Positions 23,007 to 31,800 of a stretch of DNA of 39,918 nt are shown here, one piece after another. The notes under the pieces are model-generated. The model had not been told where the DNA came from and made no database searches. It was given only the letters and a program-made list of their open reading frames with translations. The stretch spans positions 1 to 39,918 of the forward strand of contig JABAQT010000087.1 in assembly GCA_019187195.1 (NCBI GenBank), given 5' to 3'. How positions within the stretch are numbered: position 1 is the first letter of the stretch; each line of letters starts with the position of its first letter. This DNA is from Bryobacteraceae bacterium. GTDB taxonomy: Bacteria; Acidobacteriota; Terriglobia; Bryobacterales; Bryobacteraceae. The position numbers and the translations under genes are program-made.

Positions 23007-25890
23007 AGATAAACTCCGCCGAATTCATCAGAACATGGCATAGGCCGCTCCACGCGGCAACAGCGGCGTCCCGCTTCGAGGCGAGCTTCAACGATTGCTT
23101 CCGGACAAACGCGAGCGTCTCCCGGGTTTCCCAATCCTCCGGGGGGCGCGCGAATGCCGCCTCGTAGAGCCTGCCGATTCTTCTTGACGGGTCCGGCTCG
23201 GAGCGCAGCAGATCGAGGGCCCAGGCTCTTGCTTCCGCCGCGACGAACTCGTTGTTCATCATCATCAGCGCCTGGGAGGGCACTGTCGAGACCCCGCGGT
23301 TGCCGATGGTGGAAACCGGCAGCGGATAGTCGAAGGCGAGAAACATCGGAGTGAGGAAGTTACGGCGGACGTTGATGTAAATGGCGCGGCGCGCGTCTCC
23401 ATCCAGAGGTCCGGATATGGGCTTGCCGCGCCCTTCCTGGTACCGGCTGATGTGAGGCATTACACCGGGGCCGAACATCTTCCGGTTCAGCCTGCCGGAC
23501 ACCGCGAGGATGGAATCGCGGATCTCCTCGGCCTCGAGCCTTCGCACGGGCATGTGATGAAGCAGGACATTGCCCGGGTCGACCTTCGCGGCTTCGGGGG
23601 TTTCGCGGGAAGACATGCGGTTGGCGCTCGACAGCGTCATCAGGCGATGCATCCGCTTCACGCTCCAGCCGCCTTGGATGAACTGGCTTGCCAGCCAGTC
23701 GAGCAGTTCGGGATGGGAGGGGGCTTCTCCCATCCTGCCGAAGTTGTCGACGGTGCGTACGATGCCGCGGCCGAAGTGATGTTTCCAGATGCGGTTCACC
23801 ATGACGCGGGCGGTCAGCGGGTTCTGCTCGCCCGCCATCCATGAGGCCAGTTCGAGACGGCCGCTACCGTGTGAGATGGGCGGCTGATTTTCGCCCGCGA
23901 TGATGCGCAAGAACCGCCGGGGCTCTTCCTCACCGAGGTTCTGATGATTGCCGCGAATGTGAAGCCTGACGTCGCGCGGGGAGTCATCGCGGCTGATCAT
24001 GCCGAAAGCGGATTCGGGGATCTGTTCCTCGAGGCGCGCGCGCCGCCGTTTGAGAGCCGCGATCCTCGTCCGCGTTGCGGCGGGCAGAGAGGATGCGAGG
24101 TCCTCGAGGCGCGGCGGTCCGGCTTCGGCGGGCAATTCGGCGGGAGGTTTTTCGTTGTTCGAGATCACGATCCTGTCGATGACGATATGCCCCTGCCGTC
24201 CGCGGTCTACTATTTCGAAATAGCACTGGCGGCCGATCTCCTTCGTCATGCGGGCCGAACGCCATTCAAAGCCCGGCTTGCCGCTGGGGACTATGTGGGC
24301 GCTCTTGTAGCCATCGGCGACGACAGTGAGGCGCAGCAACTGATTCTGAGGCGATGTTTGAGGCGGCTTGGTTCCCGCCATGCGCACATGAACCCAAAGG
24401 GCGGGCATTCTGAATGTTTTCGAGGTGAGCGAGCCGACCAGGCGGTCCGTGCCGCCGAAGGAGTTCGCGATGCCTTCGCCGCGATAGTTGTTCAGCGGCT
24501 GGTTAGGGGCGATGCGATGGGAAGGAGCGCCGCCGAAAGCCTCGCCGGTGGCGGTCCAACCGGCGTAGCCAAGATCCTCGAAATCCTCGAATAGAATGTC
24601 GCCGGGCCGCAATTCAACGGGCGGCGCCTGCGTTGACGGTGATTGCGGCAGCAGCGCGCGAATCTGCTCATTCAAATCAGCGATACGCTGGTGGAGCGAG
24701 GCGATTTCCGCCGCGCGCCGGGGGGAGTCGATCACCGCTTCGCGAATTCCGGTGCTGTGCATGATGCCGGCGAGGGAGTAATAATCGGCCGTGGGGATGG
24801 GGTCGAACTTATGATCGTGGCAGCGGGCGCAGGCGACGGTCAGGCCGAGGAAGGCTTTGCCGAGCACGTCCAACTGGTTGTCGACCGTATCCGCGCGCGA
24901 CTTGACCGAGTCGGTGGCGCTGTTGAGCACTTCCCACAGCCAGAACATGCCTGTGCCGAGCGGGGACTCCCAAGAGGCTCCATCGGGACTGAGGCGCTTG
25001 CCGGGCAGCATGTCGCCGGCAATATGCTCGCGCACGAACTGGTTGTAGGGGACATCCTGGTTGAAGGCGCGAATCACGTAGTCGCGGTACCGCCAGGCGT
25101 CGAGTTTGTCGTTATCGAATTCGTGGCCGTTGGTTTCAGCAAAGCGCATCAGATCGAGCCAGTGGCGCGCCCAGCGTTCGCCGTAGTGCGGAGAAGAGAG
25201 CAGCCTATCGACCACGCGTCCGTCGGCTTCAGGAGAATTATCGGCGAGGTAGGCGGCGACTTCATCGGGAGTAGGGGGTAGTCCGATGAGGTCGAAAGTG
25301 ACGCGCCGGATCCAGTTTCGCCTGTCAGCGGGCGGAGCGGGTTTCAGTTGGCGCTCTTCGAGCCGGGCAAGCACGAAGGCATCGACGGGAGTGCGGACCC
25401 AGGAGGCATCCCGAACGGCGGGCACGGCGGGAGCGCGGACGGGTTGGAAGGCCCAGAACTTACGCGCCTGCTCCCAATCGATGCCCTGCCTGCCAGCGGG
25501 AGGGGCCTGTTGTCCGGCTCCGGGGGCGGGCGCGCCCATGCGGACCCATTGCTCGAAATCGGCGATCTGGCCGGGGGAGAGTTTACCCGAGGGGGGCATT
25601 TTGATGCGCAGGCTGGTGTAGCGGATCGCTTCCATCAGCAGGCTCCGGGCGGGATCGCCCGGGACCACCGCGGGACCGCTGTCGCCGCCTTTCCGGAGAG
25701 CGGCGGCTGTATCGACGCGCAAGCCGCCGGAGGGCGACTTCAGGCTCGCGCCATGGCAGCCGTAGCATTTTTCCGCCAACACGGGCCGGATCTTTTTTTC
25801 GAAGAACTCCTCGCCGGTTTCCGCGCGCGCGAAGAGAACGGCAAGGCCCAGGCAGAACACGCCCCTCCAGTGCATAAGTCTTTCCATCAT
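22996..25890 (-). CDS. PSCyt1/DUF1549/DUF1553 protein with embedded beta-sandwich module
   Basis: A 964-residue exported protein. Order: signal peptide; planctomycete-type cytochrome c domain with haem motif CYGCH (C42, C45, H46); DUF1549 (about 168-380) with a second CXXCH, CARCH (C354-H358); a beta-rich insert (about 428-580, starting FEDLGYAGWTATGEAFG and containing GEGIANSFGG and GHIVIDRIVIS); a basic coiled segment; DUF1553 (about 690-945). The insert resembles from memory a module found next to GH32 levanase domains. Function unknown; polysaccharide or sulfated-glycan processing with c-haem electron transfer is suspected. An internal ATG at 25875, preceded by GGAAAG, gives a tidier signal peptide (MHWRGVFCLGLAVLFARA) and may be the true start. 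It precedes DUF1501 with an 11-nt overlap. Confidence 0.9.
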   Translation of the reverse strand: MMERLMHWRGVFCLGLAVLFARAETGEEFFEKKIRPVLAEKCYGCHGASLKSPSGGLRVDTAAALRKGGDSGPAVVPGDPARSLLMEAIRYTSLRIKMPPSGKLSPGQIADFEQWVRMGAPAPGAGQQAPPAGRQGIDWEQARKFWAFQPVRAPAVPAVRDASWVRTPVDAFVLARLEERQLKPAPPADRRNWIRRVTFDLIGLPPTPDEVAAYLADNSPEADGRVVDRLLSSPHYGERWARHWLDLMRFAETNGHEFDNDKLDAWRYRDYVIRAFNQDVPYNQFVREHIAGDMLPGKRLSPDGASWESPLGTGMFWLWEVLNSATDSVKSRADTVDNQLDVLGKAFLGLTVACARCHDHKFDPIPTADYYSLAGIMHSTGIREAVIDSPRRAAEIASLHQRIADLNEQIRALLPQSPSTQAPPVELRPGDILFEDFEDLGYAGWTATGEAFGGAPSHRIAPNQPLNNYRGEGIANSFGGTDRLVGSLTSKTFRMPALWVHVRMAGTKPPQTSPQNQLLRLTVVADGYKSAHIVPSGKPGFEWRSARMTKEIGRQCYFEIVDRGRQGHIVIDRIVISNNEKPPAELPAEAGPPRLEDLASSLPAATRTRIAALKRRRARLEEQIPESAFGMISRDDSPRDVRLHIRGNHQNLGEEEPRRFLRIIAGENQPPISHGSGRLELASWMAGEQNPLTARVMVNRIWKHHFGRGIVRTVDNFGRMGEAPSHPELLDWLASQFIQGGWSVKRMHRLMTLSSANRMSSRETPEAAKVDPGNVLLHHMPVRRLEAEEIRDSILAVSGRLNRKMFGPGVMPHISRYQEGRGKPISGPLDGDARRAIYINVRRNFLTPMFLAFDYPLPVSTIGNRGVSTVPSQALMMMNNEFVAAEARAWALDLLRSEPDPSRRIGRLYEAAFARPPEDWETRETLAFVRKQSLKLASKRDAAVAAWSGLCHVLMNSAEFIYVQ

Positions 25891-25923
25891 ATCCGTGATG
25901 GCGCCGTGGGGGAGGACGGGGAC

Positions 25924-26613
25924 TCAGCCGAGAAATTTGTATCCGCTGCGGTGCACGGTGACAATCCAGCGCGGGTCCGAGGGTTCGTCTTCCACCTTCT
26001 GGCGGAGCTTGGCGATGTGGTTATCCACGGTGCGGGTCATGATGCGCGACGTGATGTCCCAGACCTGCTCGAGCAGTTGCTCGCGTGTCACGACCTCGCC
26101 GCGGTGACGGACAAAGAAGCGGAGGAGTTCGAACTCGCGCGGGGAGAGCAGGAGCGGCTCGCCGCCGCGGGTTGCCTGATAGTTGCGGAAATCGAGATGG
26201 ATGCCGCCGAATTCGTATTCGTCCGGGCAGGGGGTGGGAGCGGAGCGCCGCAAGTGGGCGCGGACGCGCGCCACGAGTTCACGGATGCTGAACGGTTTGG
26301 CGATATAGTCATCGGCTCCGGTTTCGAGTCCCTCGACGACGTTTTGTTCCTGGGTGCGGGCGGTGAGCATGAGGATGGGAGTGGCGACGCCGCGCCGGCG
26401 AAGGGCACGGCACACGTCGAGGCCGCTCATCTTCGGCAGCATGATATCGAGGAGGATGAGGTCGGGACCTTCCGCGAGCGCTTTGCGGAGACCTTCCTCG
26501 CCATCGGCGGCGGTGGATACCGTGTAGCCCTCGAATTCAAAGTTGTCCCGAAGGCCCAGGGCCATCTCGGGTTCATCCTCGACGATAAGCAGCTTCGGTG
26601 ATTCGTTGTCCAT
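25924..26613 (-). CDS. OmpR/PhoB-type response regulator
   Basis: A 229-residue two-component transcription regulator. The receiver domain has the acidic pocket E12/D13, phospho-acceptor D56 in LILLDIMLP, LTART and the conserved lysine in DDYIAKPF. The winged-helix output domain follows (FRNYQATRGGEPLLLSPREFELLRFF, then TVDNHIAKLRQKVE and WIVTVHRSGYKF). The start at 26613 is chosen because the core begins there and GGAG stands five bases upstream; a longer frame from 26700 lies wholly within the kinase gene. The kinase gene upstream overlaps it by 41 nt. The next gene downstream begins after 33 bp, so this regulator may control the block it sits in. Confidence 0.95.
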   Translation of the reverse strand: MDNESPKLLIVEDEPEMALGLRDNFEFEGYTVSTAADGEEGLRKALAEGPDLILLDIMLPKMSGLDVCRALRRRGVATPILMLTARTQEQNVVEGLETGADDYIAKPFSIRELVARVRAHLRRSAPTPCPDEYEFGGIHLDFRNYQATRGGEPLLLSPREFELLRFFVRHRGEVVTREQLLEQVWDITSRIMTRTVDNHIAKLRQKVEDEPSDPRWIVTVHRSGYKFLG

Positions 26614-27694
26614 CGGCGCTCCACCAGGACGAGCCCCGCCGCGGCAGGAAGATCGTGAAACGGCTGCCCTCGCCCAGGCGGCTTTCGACGGTGATGTCAC
26701 CCGCGTGCGCTTTCACGATGTGCCTGGCCATGGCCAACCCCAGGCCCGCGCCCTTGGTATCATGCGCCAGGCCGGTCTCGACGCGGTAGAACTTATCAAA
26801 GATCCGTCCCTGTTCGGCTTCGGGGATTCCGATGCCGCGGTCGGAAACCTCGATGGCGACTCCGGAGTTGCGCGGGACAACGGAGACGCGGATATCCTTC
26901 ACCGCCGCCGAGTACTTGAGCGCGTTGCCGAGGAGGTTTTGCACCGCCTGGCTGAGGGCTTTGGAGTCGACGGCGAGCGATGGCAAGGGGCGTTGGACGG
27001 TCACCTCCATGCGTCCTCCGGCCATTTCCACCTGTTGCTCGAACATTGCGGCGGCGTCCTCGACCAGATCGCCGATGTCGGCCGGAGCGAACTGAAAGCG
27101 ATGCGTGCGGTTCTCCATGCGGGCGAAGTCGAGAACATCCTCGATCATCTGTCCGAGGCGGCGGCTCTCCTTGTGGATGACCTGGTAGTATTCGGCGAGT
27201 TTCCGCTGGTCTTGGACCCGGCCGGCCTCGAGGGTTTCCGCGAACATCTGGATGGTGGCGAGCGGCGTCTTCATTTCATGCGAGACGTTCGAGACGAACG
27301 AGGACTTGAGTTGAGCGAGGCGTGTTTCCCGGAGGACGGTGCGGTAGGAAAAGGCGACCCCGAGCATGAGCCCGCAGAAGACGCACGCCGTGAGGCCGAG
27401 TCCGTATTGAAACTGTTCGCGGGCGAGGAGCGTCACGTTGCCGGGACGCGGAGTCTGTCCGGCGGTTTGCGAAACGGTGAAGACGGGTGTGGTTTTCGGT
27501 CCGCAGGTGACTTCGGGGAAGGAGAAGACCTTCTCGATTGGCAGCGAGCCAGCGGCCAAGGGGCCGGGAGCGGCGGGACGTTGCGCGGCCTCCATCTGGC
27601 GCAGCGTCCAGAGTTCGAGGCCGAGGAGGCAGACGGAGATTCCCGCGAGGACGCACTGAACGAAGAAGGTCCTATGACGCCAAAAATCGCCCAT
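26573..27694 (-). CDS. Sensor histidine kinase
   Basis: A 373-residue membrane sensor kinase. Two hydrophobic segments (about 11-31 and 97-116) enclose a small periplasmic part of about 65 residues with no domain that I recognise. The dimerisation helix has FVSNVSHEMKTPLATIQ with phospho-acceptor H139. The ATPase domain shows the N box NLLGNALKYS, DRGIGIPEAEQGRIFDKFYR and KGAGLGLAMARHIV. The last 13 codons overlap the start of the response-regulator gene. The gene begins the eight-gene minus-strand block, with a TACAAT box 8 nt before its ATG and no Shine-Dalgarno. The signal sensed is unknown; the operon suggests a carbohydrate-related cue. Confidence 0.94.
   Translation of the reverse strand: MGDFWRHRTFFVQCVLAGISVCLLGLELWTLRQMEAAQRPAAPGPLAAGSLPIEKVFSFPEVTCGPKTTPVFTVSQTAGQTPRPGNVTLLAREQFQYGLGLTACVFCGLMLGVAFSYRTVLRETRLAQLKSSFVSNVSHEMKTPLATIQMFAETLEAGRVQDQRKLAEYYQVIHKESRRLGQMIEDVLDFARMENRTHRFQFAPADIGDLVEDAAAMFEQQVEMAGGRMEVTVQRPLPSLAVDSKALSQAVQNLLGNALKYSAAVKDIRVSVVPRNSGVAIEVSDRGIGIPEAEQGRIFDKFYRVETGLAHDTKGAGLGLAMARHIVKAHAGDITVESRLGEGSRFTIFLPRRGSSWWSADGQRITEAAYRRG
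26619..26622 (-). promoter_or_regulatory. Shine-Dalgarno (GGAG) inside the kinase gene
   Basis: On the minus strand GGTGGAG ends five bases before the response-regulator ATG at 26613. It lies within the kinase coding region and supports the overlapping start. Confidence 0.65.
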
Positions 27695-27702
27695 CTACGT
27701 TT

Positions 27703-27708
27703 ATTGTA
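27703..27708 (-). promoter_or_regulatory. -10-like box (TACAAT) of the kinase gene, probably leaderless
   Basis: The minus strand reads TACAAT, then eight bases without a Shine-Dalgarno, then the ATG at 27694. The divergent gene has its own TAAAAT only 49 bases away, so the 77-bp gap would hold two back-to-back promoters. No clear -35 hexamer is seen. Confidence 0.4.
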
Positions 27709-27756
27709 AGGGGTTCAGTCTTCTGACGGCGAAAGCAAGTCCGGGGTGGGATGGAG

Positions 27757-27762
27757 TAAAAT
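27757..27762 (+). promoter_or_regulatory. -10-like box (TAAAAT) of the dehydrogenase gene, probably leaderless
   Basis: TAAAAT ends nine bases before the ATG at 27772; the intervening bases contain no Shine-Dalgarno. A start of transcription would fall two or three bases before the ATG. Confidence 0.38.
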
Positions 27763-27771
27763 TTCCGGGAC

Positions 27772-28833
27772 ATGCGGAACTACCGGATACAGGTGATCGC
27801 GGGCGACGGAATTGGAGTCGAGGTGACCTCGTGCGCCATGCGCGTGATGGAGAAAGCGGCCGAGATATACGGCTTCGGGATGAGCTTCGAGGAGCACGAT
27901 TGGGGGTCGGAATATTACTTCCGCCACGGGCGGATGATGCCCGCGAACGCGCTCGACACACTGCGCGCGGCGGACGCCATCCTGCTCGGCGCGGTGGGTC
28001 ATCCCGATATTCCGGACCATATCACGCTGCATGGCCTTCTGCTTCCCATTCGCCGCGGGCTTGATCAATATGTGAATGTGCGGCCCGCGGTGCTCTATCC
28101 GGGTGTCGAATCGCCGCTGAAGCATTTTCCGCCGGGCGAAATCGACATGGTTGTCATCCGGGAAAACACGGAGGGCGAATACGCTCCGGTGGGCGGATTT
28201 GTTCACCAAAACCATGCCGGGGAGGTTGCCGTGCAGTCCGCTGTTTTCACGCGCCAGGGGTGCGAACGGGTGATCCGGTACGCATTCGAACTGGCGGTCA
28301 AGCGGAATGGCAAGAAGCGCGTCACCTCCATCACGAAGTCGAACGCGCAAGCCTATGGCATGGTGCTGTGGGATCGTGTGTTCCAATCGGTGGCGCGGGA
28401 GTTTCCGGAGATCGAAACGGAGTCGCTGCTGGTGGACGCGGCGGCGATGAATTTTGTGCGGCGGCCGCAGAGTTTCGACGTGGTGGCGGCCTCGAATCTA
28501 TTCGGCGATATCCTGAGCGACCTTTCGGCCATTGTGGCCGGATCCATCGGACTGGCGGCCAGCGCCAACCTCGATCCTTCGGGCCGTTCGCCCTCGCTGT
28601 TCGAACCGGTTCACGGATCGGCTCCCGACATCGCGGGACGAGGCATAGCGAATCCGCTCGCCGCGATATTGTGCGGCTCGATGCTGCTCGATCACGTGGG
28701 GCAAGGCGCGGCGGGGGCGGCTATCGAGCAAGCCGTTCGAAGGGTGCTTGGCGGGGGAGCGGCGCGCACGCCGGATCTGGGCGGATCGAGCGGATCCGCC
28801 GAAGTGCGCGATGCCGTCATCGCCTGTCTGTGA
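27772..28833 (+). CDS. Tartrate/D-malate dehydrogenase-type NAD-dependent oxidative decarboxylase
   Basis: A 353-residue member of the isocitrate/isopropylmalate dehydrogenase family. The N-terminus IQVIAGDGIGVEV and the C-terminal FEPVHGSAPDIAGRGIANP are family-wide; RENTEGEY, TKSNA and FGDILSDLSA carry substrate and metal-binding residues. The segments EYYFRHGRMMP, LLGAVGHPDIPDHITLHGLLLPIRRGLDQYVNVRP match tartrate dehydrogenase (TtuC) and D-malate dehydrogenase (DmlA) better than LeuB, where the substrate loop differs. It would oxidise and decarboxylate a 2-hydroxy diacid to feed central metabolism. Isopropylmalate activity cannot be excluded. It stands alone between the kinase gene (divergent) and receptor 1 (convergent). 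Confidence 0.85.
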   Translation: MRNYRIQVIAGDGIGVEVTSCAMRVMEKAAEIYGFGMSFEEHDWGSEYYFRHGRMMPANALDTLRAADAILLGAVGHPDIPDHITLHGLLLPIRRGLDQYVNVRPAVLYPGVESPLKHFPPGEIDMVVIRENTEGEYAPVGGFVHQNHAGEVAVQSAVFTRQGCERVIRYAFELAVKRNGKKRVTSITKSNAQAYGMVLWDRVFQSVAREFPEIETESLLVDAAAMNFVRRPQSFDVVAASNLFGDILSDLSAIVAGSIGLAASANLDPSGRSPSLFEPVHGSAPDIAGRGIANPLAAILCGSMLLDHVGQGAAGAAIEQAVRRVLGGGAARTPDLGGSSGSAEVRDAVIACL

Positions 28834-28843
28834 GGCGCGGCAA

Positions 28844-28867
28844 GGAGGCGGACATTGTTCCGCCTCC
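28844..28867. terminator. Hairpin between two convergent genes, possible terminator
   Basis: A perfect 9-bp stem (GGAGGCGGA pairing with TCCGCCTCC) closes a six-base loop (CATTGT) in the 66-bp gap between the dehydrogenase gene and receptor 1. There is no clean T-run directly after the stem on either strand, though CTTTCTATTT follows about 20 bases later on the plus strand. Its position suits a bidirectional transcription stop. Confidence 0.55.
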
Positions 28868-28899
28868 GCGCCGCATGCCGGTTGCAGTGCGCTTTCTAT

Positions 28900-31800
28900 T
28901 TAGAAATGGATTCGCGCCGTGTACTGGAACTCACGGCCGCGGTTGTTCTGTGTAGTGGTGCGTCCGAAGGTAGCCGCCGTGAACGTTGTGGACGGATCAT
29001 TCGGGACGAAGCTGTTGGTGAGGTTGTAAGACTCGAGGCGCAACTCGAACCTCACCCGTTCCGTGATGGGGAAGAATTTCGATAGCGTCACGTCGAGGTT
29101 CCAATTGCGCGGTCCGGTCAGGTCGGGATACTGCCACGGATTCGTGCGCGGGGTGTAGGCCGGCTGGCGGTTGAAAGCTGAAAGATCAAACCACTTGGTG
29201 CGGTCGCGGTAGACCGCCGGGGTGGCGTCCGGGCCGACCTGCGAGGGGAAGCGCAGATAGTTGCCCGAGTTGTAGAAGAGGAGCGTGCTGGTTGACCAAC
29301 CGCCGAAGACCGCGTTCACAAAGGGATTGGCGTTCGACAGGAACTTGTGCCCCTTGCCGAAGGGCAGTTCGTAGACGGTCGCCGTCGAGATGCGATGGCG
29401 CGGGTTGTTGCTATCGAGCATCGTGGTTCTTCCGGCGTACTCGTCGAGGTCATTGAAGAAGTAGCTGTTCCGTTCGCGATTGAAGTTGTAGGCGACGAGG
29501 AACATGAGGCCGTTGTTGAAATTGCGCTGCACTTTTACCTGCAGGGCGTGGTAGCGGTTCAGGAAGCCGCTGGTGTTGAACTGCGTCAGGTCCAGGTAGT
29601 GCGGATACGGCCTGAGGAGAGAACCGCGGCTGACGGTTTTCTGGTTGCGCAACTGGCCGGGGAACGTCTCCGGTGTCAGGTATTGATAGAACGGATTCGC
29701 CACGGCCTGATCGAGCAGCGCCTTGTGGGTGTAGCTGAGGTTCGGATCGACCAGGTTGAGACGGTCATTGTAGGGGAGGTCGTGGCCGAAGTTCATGAAG
29801 TAGGTGATGTCGGCGTGCATCAGGAACGGCAACTGGCGCTGGAAGGAGATGTTGAACCGGTCATTCACGCCGGTCCGCATGTCCTTCTGGTTCCAATCGG
29901 CCTGGCTGCCGAGCCGGGTGTAGATTCCGAGGCTCTTTTGGACGGGCGGGATCAATGGGTTGGAACTCGCCGGGAACGGGTCGGAGAGCCTTGCCTGTGG
30001 GATGCCTTGCAGGGAGGGCGCTACCGTGGTGATGGCTCCGAAGCCCGCGTAGCGCGCGTCACCGGCTCCCAGCACGTCGCTCACCAGGAGCGGCGGAATC
30101 ACGTAGCGCGCATAGCCGGCGCGCAGGGACGTACGGTCACTCAACCGGATCGCCACCCCGACGCGAGGCATGAATACCTTCTTGTTGCTGTCCCACATTC
30201 CACGAGGGTTGCCGTTGCCCGCGAACTGCCACGGCCCGGTGAAATGATAGGGCTGTCCACGCAACGCGGCGATGTCAGCGGGGATCGGCGGAGGATTCTT
30301 CTGCATGTCGGGAATGGGCGCGGAAAGATCGAGCGGGCGCGAGACGCGATCCTGTGGATCGAACAACCCGGTCTCATATTCATAACGCAACCCCAGGTTG
30401 ATGGTGAGGTTCTTGTTCACCTTGAAATCGTCCTGGATATAGCCCGCGTAGAAATCCGTCCGCGGTTCCTGCAAGGGGATATGCTGGGCCTGGGAGTTGC
30501 TTTCCAAAGCTCCCAGCAGGAACGTTGCCCAGGCGTCTCCGCGCAGACGCGTATTCGGCGCCTGGAACGTGTCAGCCGTGAGGGCCGGCCCGAAATTGAA
30601 GTTCATCAGATTCGGGCGGACCGAACTGCCGCGCAGGAGCCGGCTTTCGCCGCCCCATTTCAGATAGTGGCGTCCCATGTTCCTCGAGATTCGTCCGCTG
30701 TAGTTGTAACTCTGCGGGTGCTGATACCAGTAGCCGCCCTTGCCGAAACTGGCGCTGCCCACGCCGCTCACGATCAGGTTCGGGTAATAGACGGCGGGAA
30801 TTCCGGGCAGATAGGACTGATACCACGCGTTCGGCCAGAACTGTTTCAGTCCCTGCGCTCCGATGGCGCTCTTGGGCGAATCGTAATCGTCGTTGAGGGT
30901 GGCGTAGCTCCAGCGGAAGTTGACCACGGTGGAAGGGCCGGCGGTCCACACCGCGTCGGCGGCGATGTTGCGCGAGTTCATCACGCCGCCGTTGTCATCG
31001 GTCATGGCCGGTGAGGTGTTGGGCGTGTAGTTGTTCTGTGAAAGATCGGTGCGGAACCGGCTGTAGCGCGCGAAGACCTTCCACTTGTCATTGACGTTCC
31101 AGTCGGTGCGGTTGTTGAAGTTCCAGTTGTAGAGGTACCAGAAGTAGGCCTGTTTGTAGTTGTTGACTCCGGTGATGTTATCACCGGGTCCGTTGGGCAG
31201 CCAGATATCCTTCATGAACCGCACCGCGAGCGGGTCCATTTGGGAGACGGGGATGCGGTTGCCGGGGAATGGGGTGCGCGAGGCGACGCCCGCCGAACTC
31301 AGTTGCGTGGTAAAGGGATCGAACAGCGCGCGCAAGCCGCCATCGGGATTAAGGGATTGGGAGAAGTCACCGCCGCGCTCGAGTTCCGTGGGCAGCGTCA
31401 TGATCGCCTGCCGCGGGTCTTTCGTCTGCCAGCGCTCGAACGAGACAAAGTTGAACAGTTTGTTCTTTACGATGGGATTTCCGAGCGTGCCTCCGTAGAT
31501 GTGATTTCGCACCAGGTTCGGGGCGCGCACGACGGAATTCGTCACCGCGTTCAAGGCTGGATTGCGTCCGAAGTAGTAGGCGGTTCCGTGATATTCGTTG
31601 GTTCCTGATTTCACGGACAAGGTCAACACGCCGCCGGCGCTGTGGCCGTATTCGGCGTCGACAGCGTTCTGCTGCACCGCCACTTCCTGCGTAGCGTCCA
31701 TCGGCGGCGCGTAGGAACCCTTATAGCCCAATTGGAGAGGGGCGCCATCCAACTGGAGTTCGTTTCTCTGGGTGGTGTTGCCGCCCACGTCGAGCTGGCT

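Noticed and set aside
29347..31014. 555-codon open frame on the plus strand
   Set aside because: It lies antisense within TonB receptor 1, whose protein is clearly a family member over its full length. GC-rich codons on one strand commonly leave long open frames on the other; the translation shows no recognisable motif.
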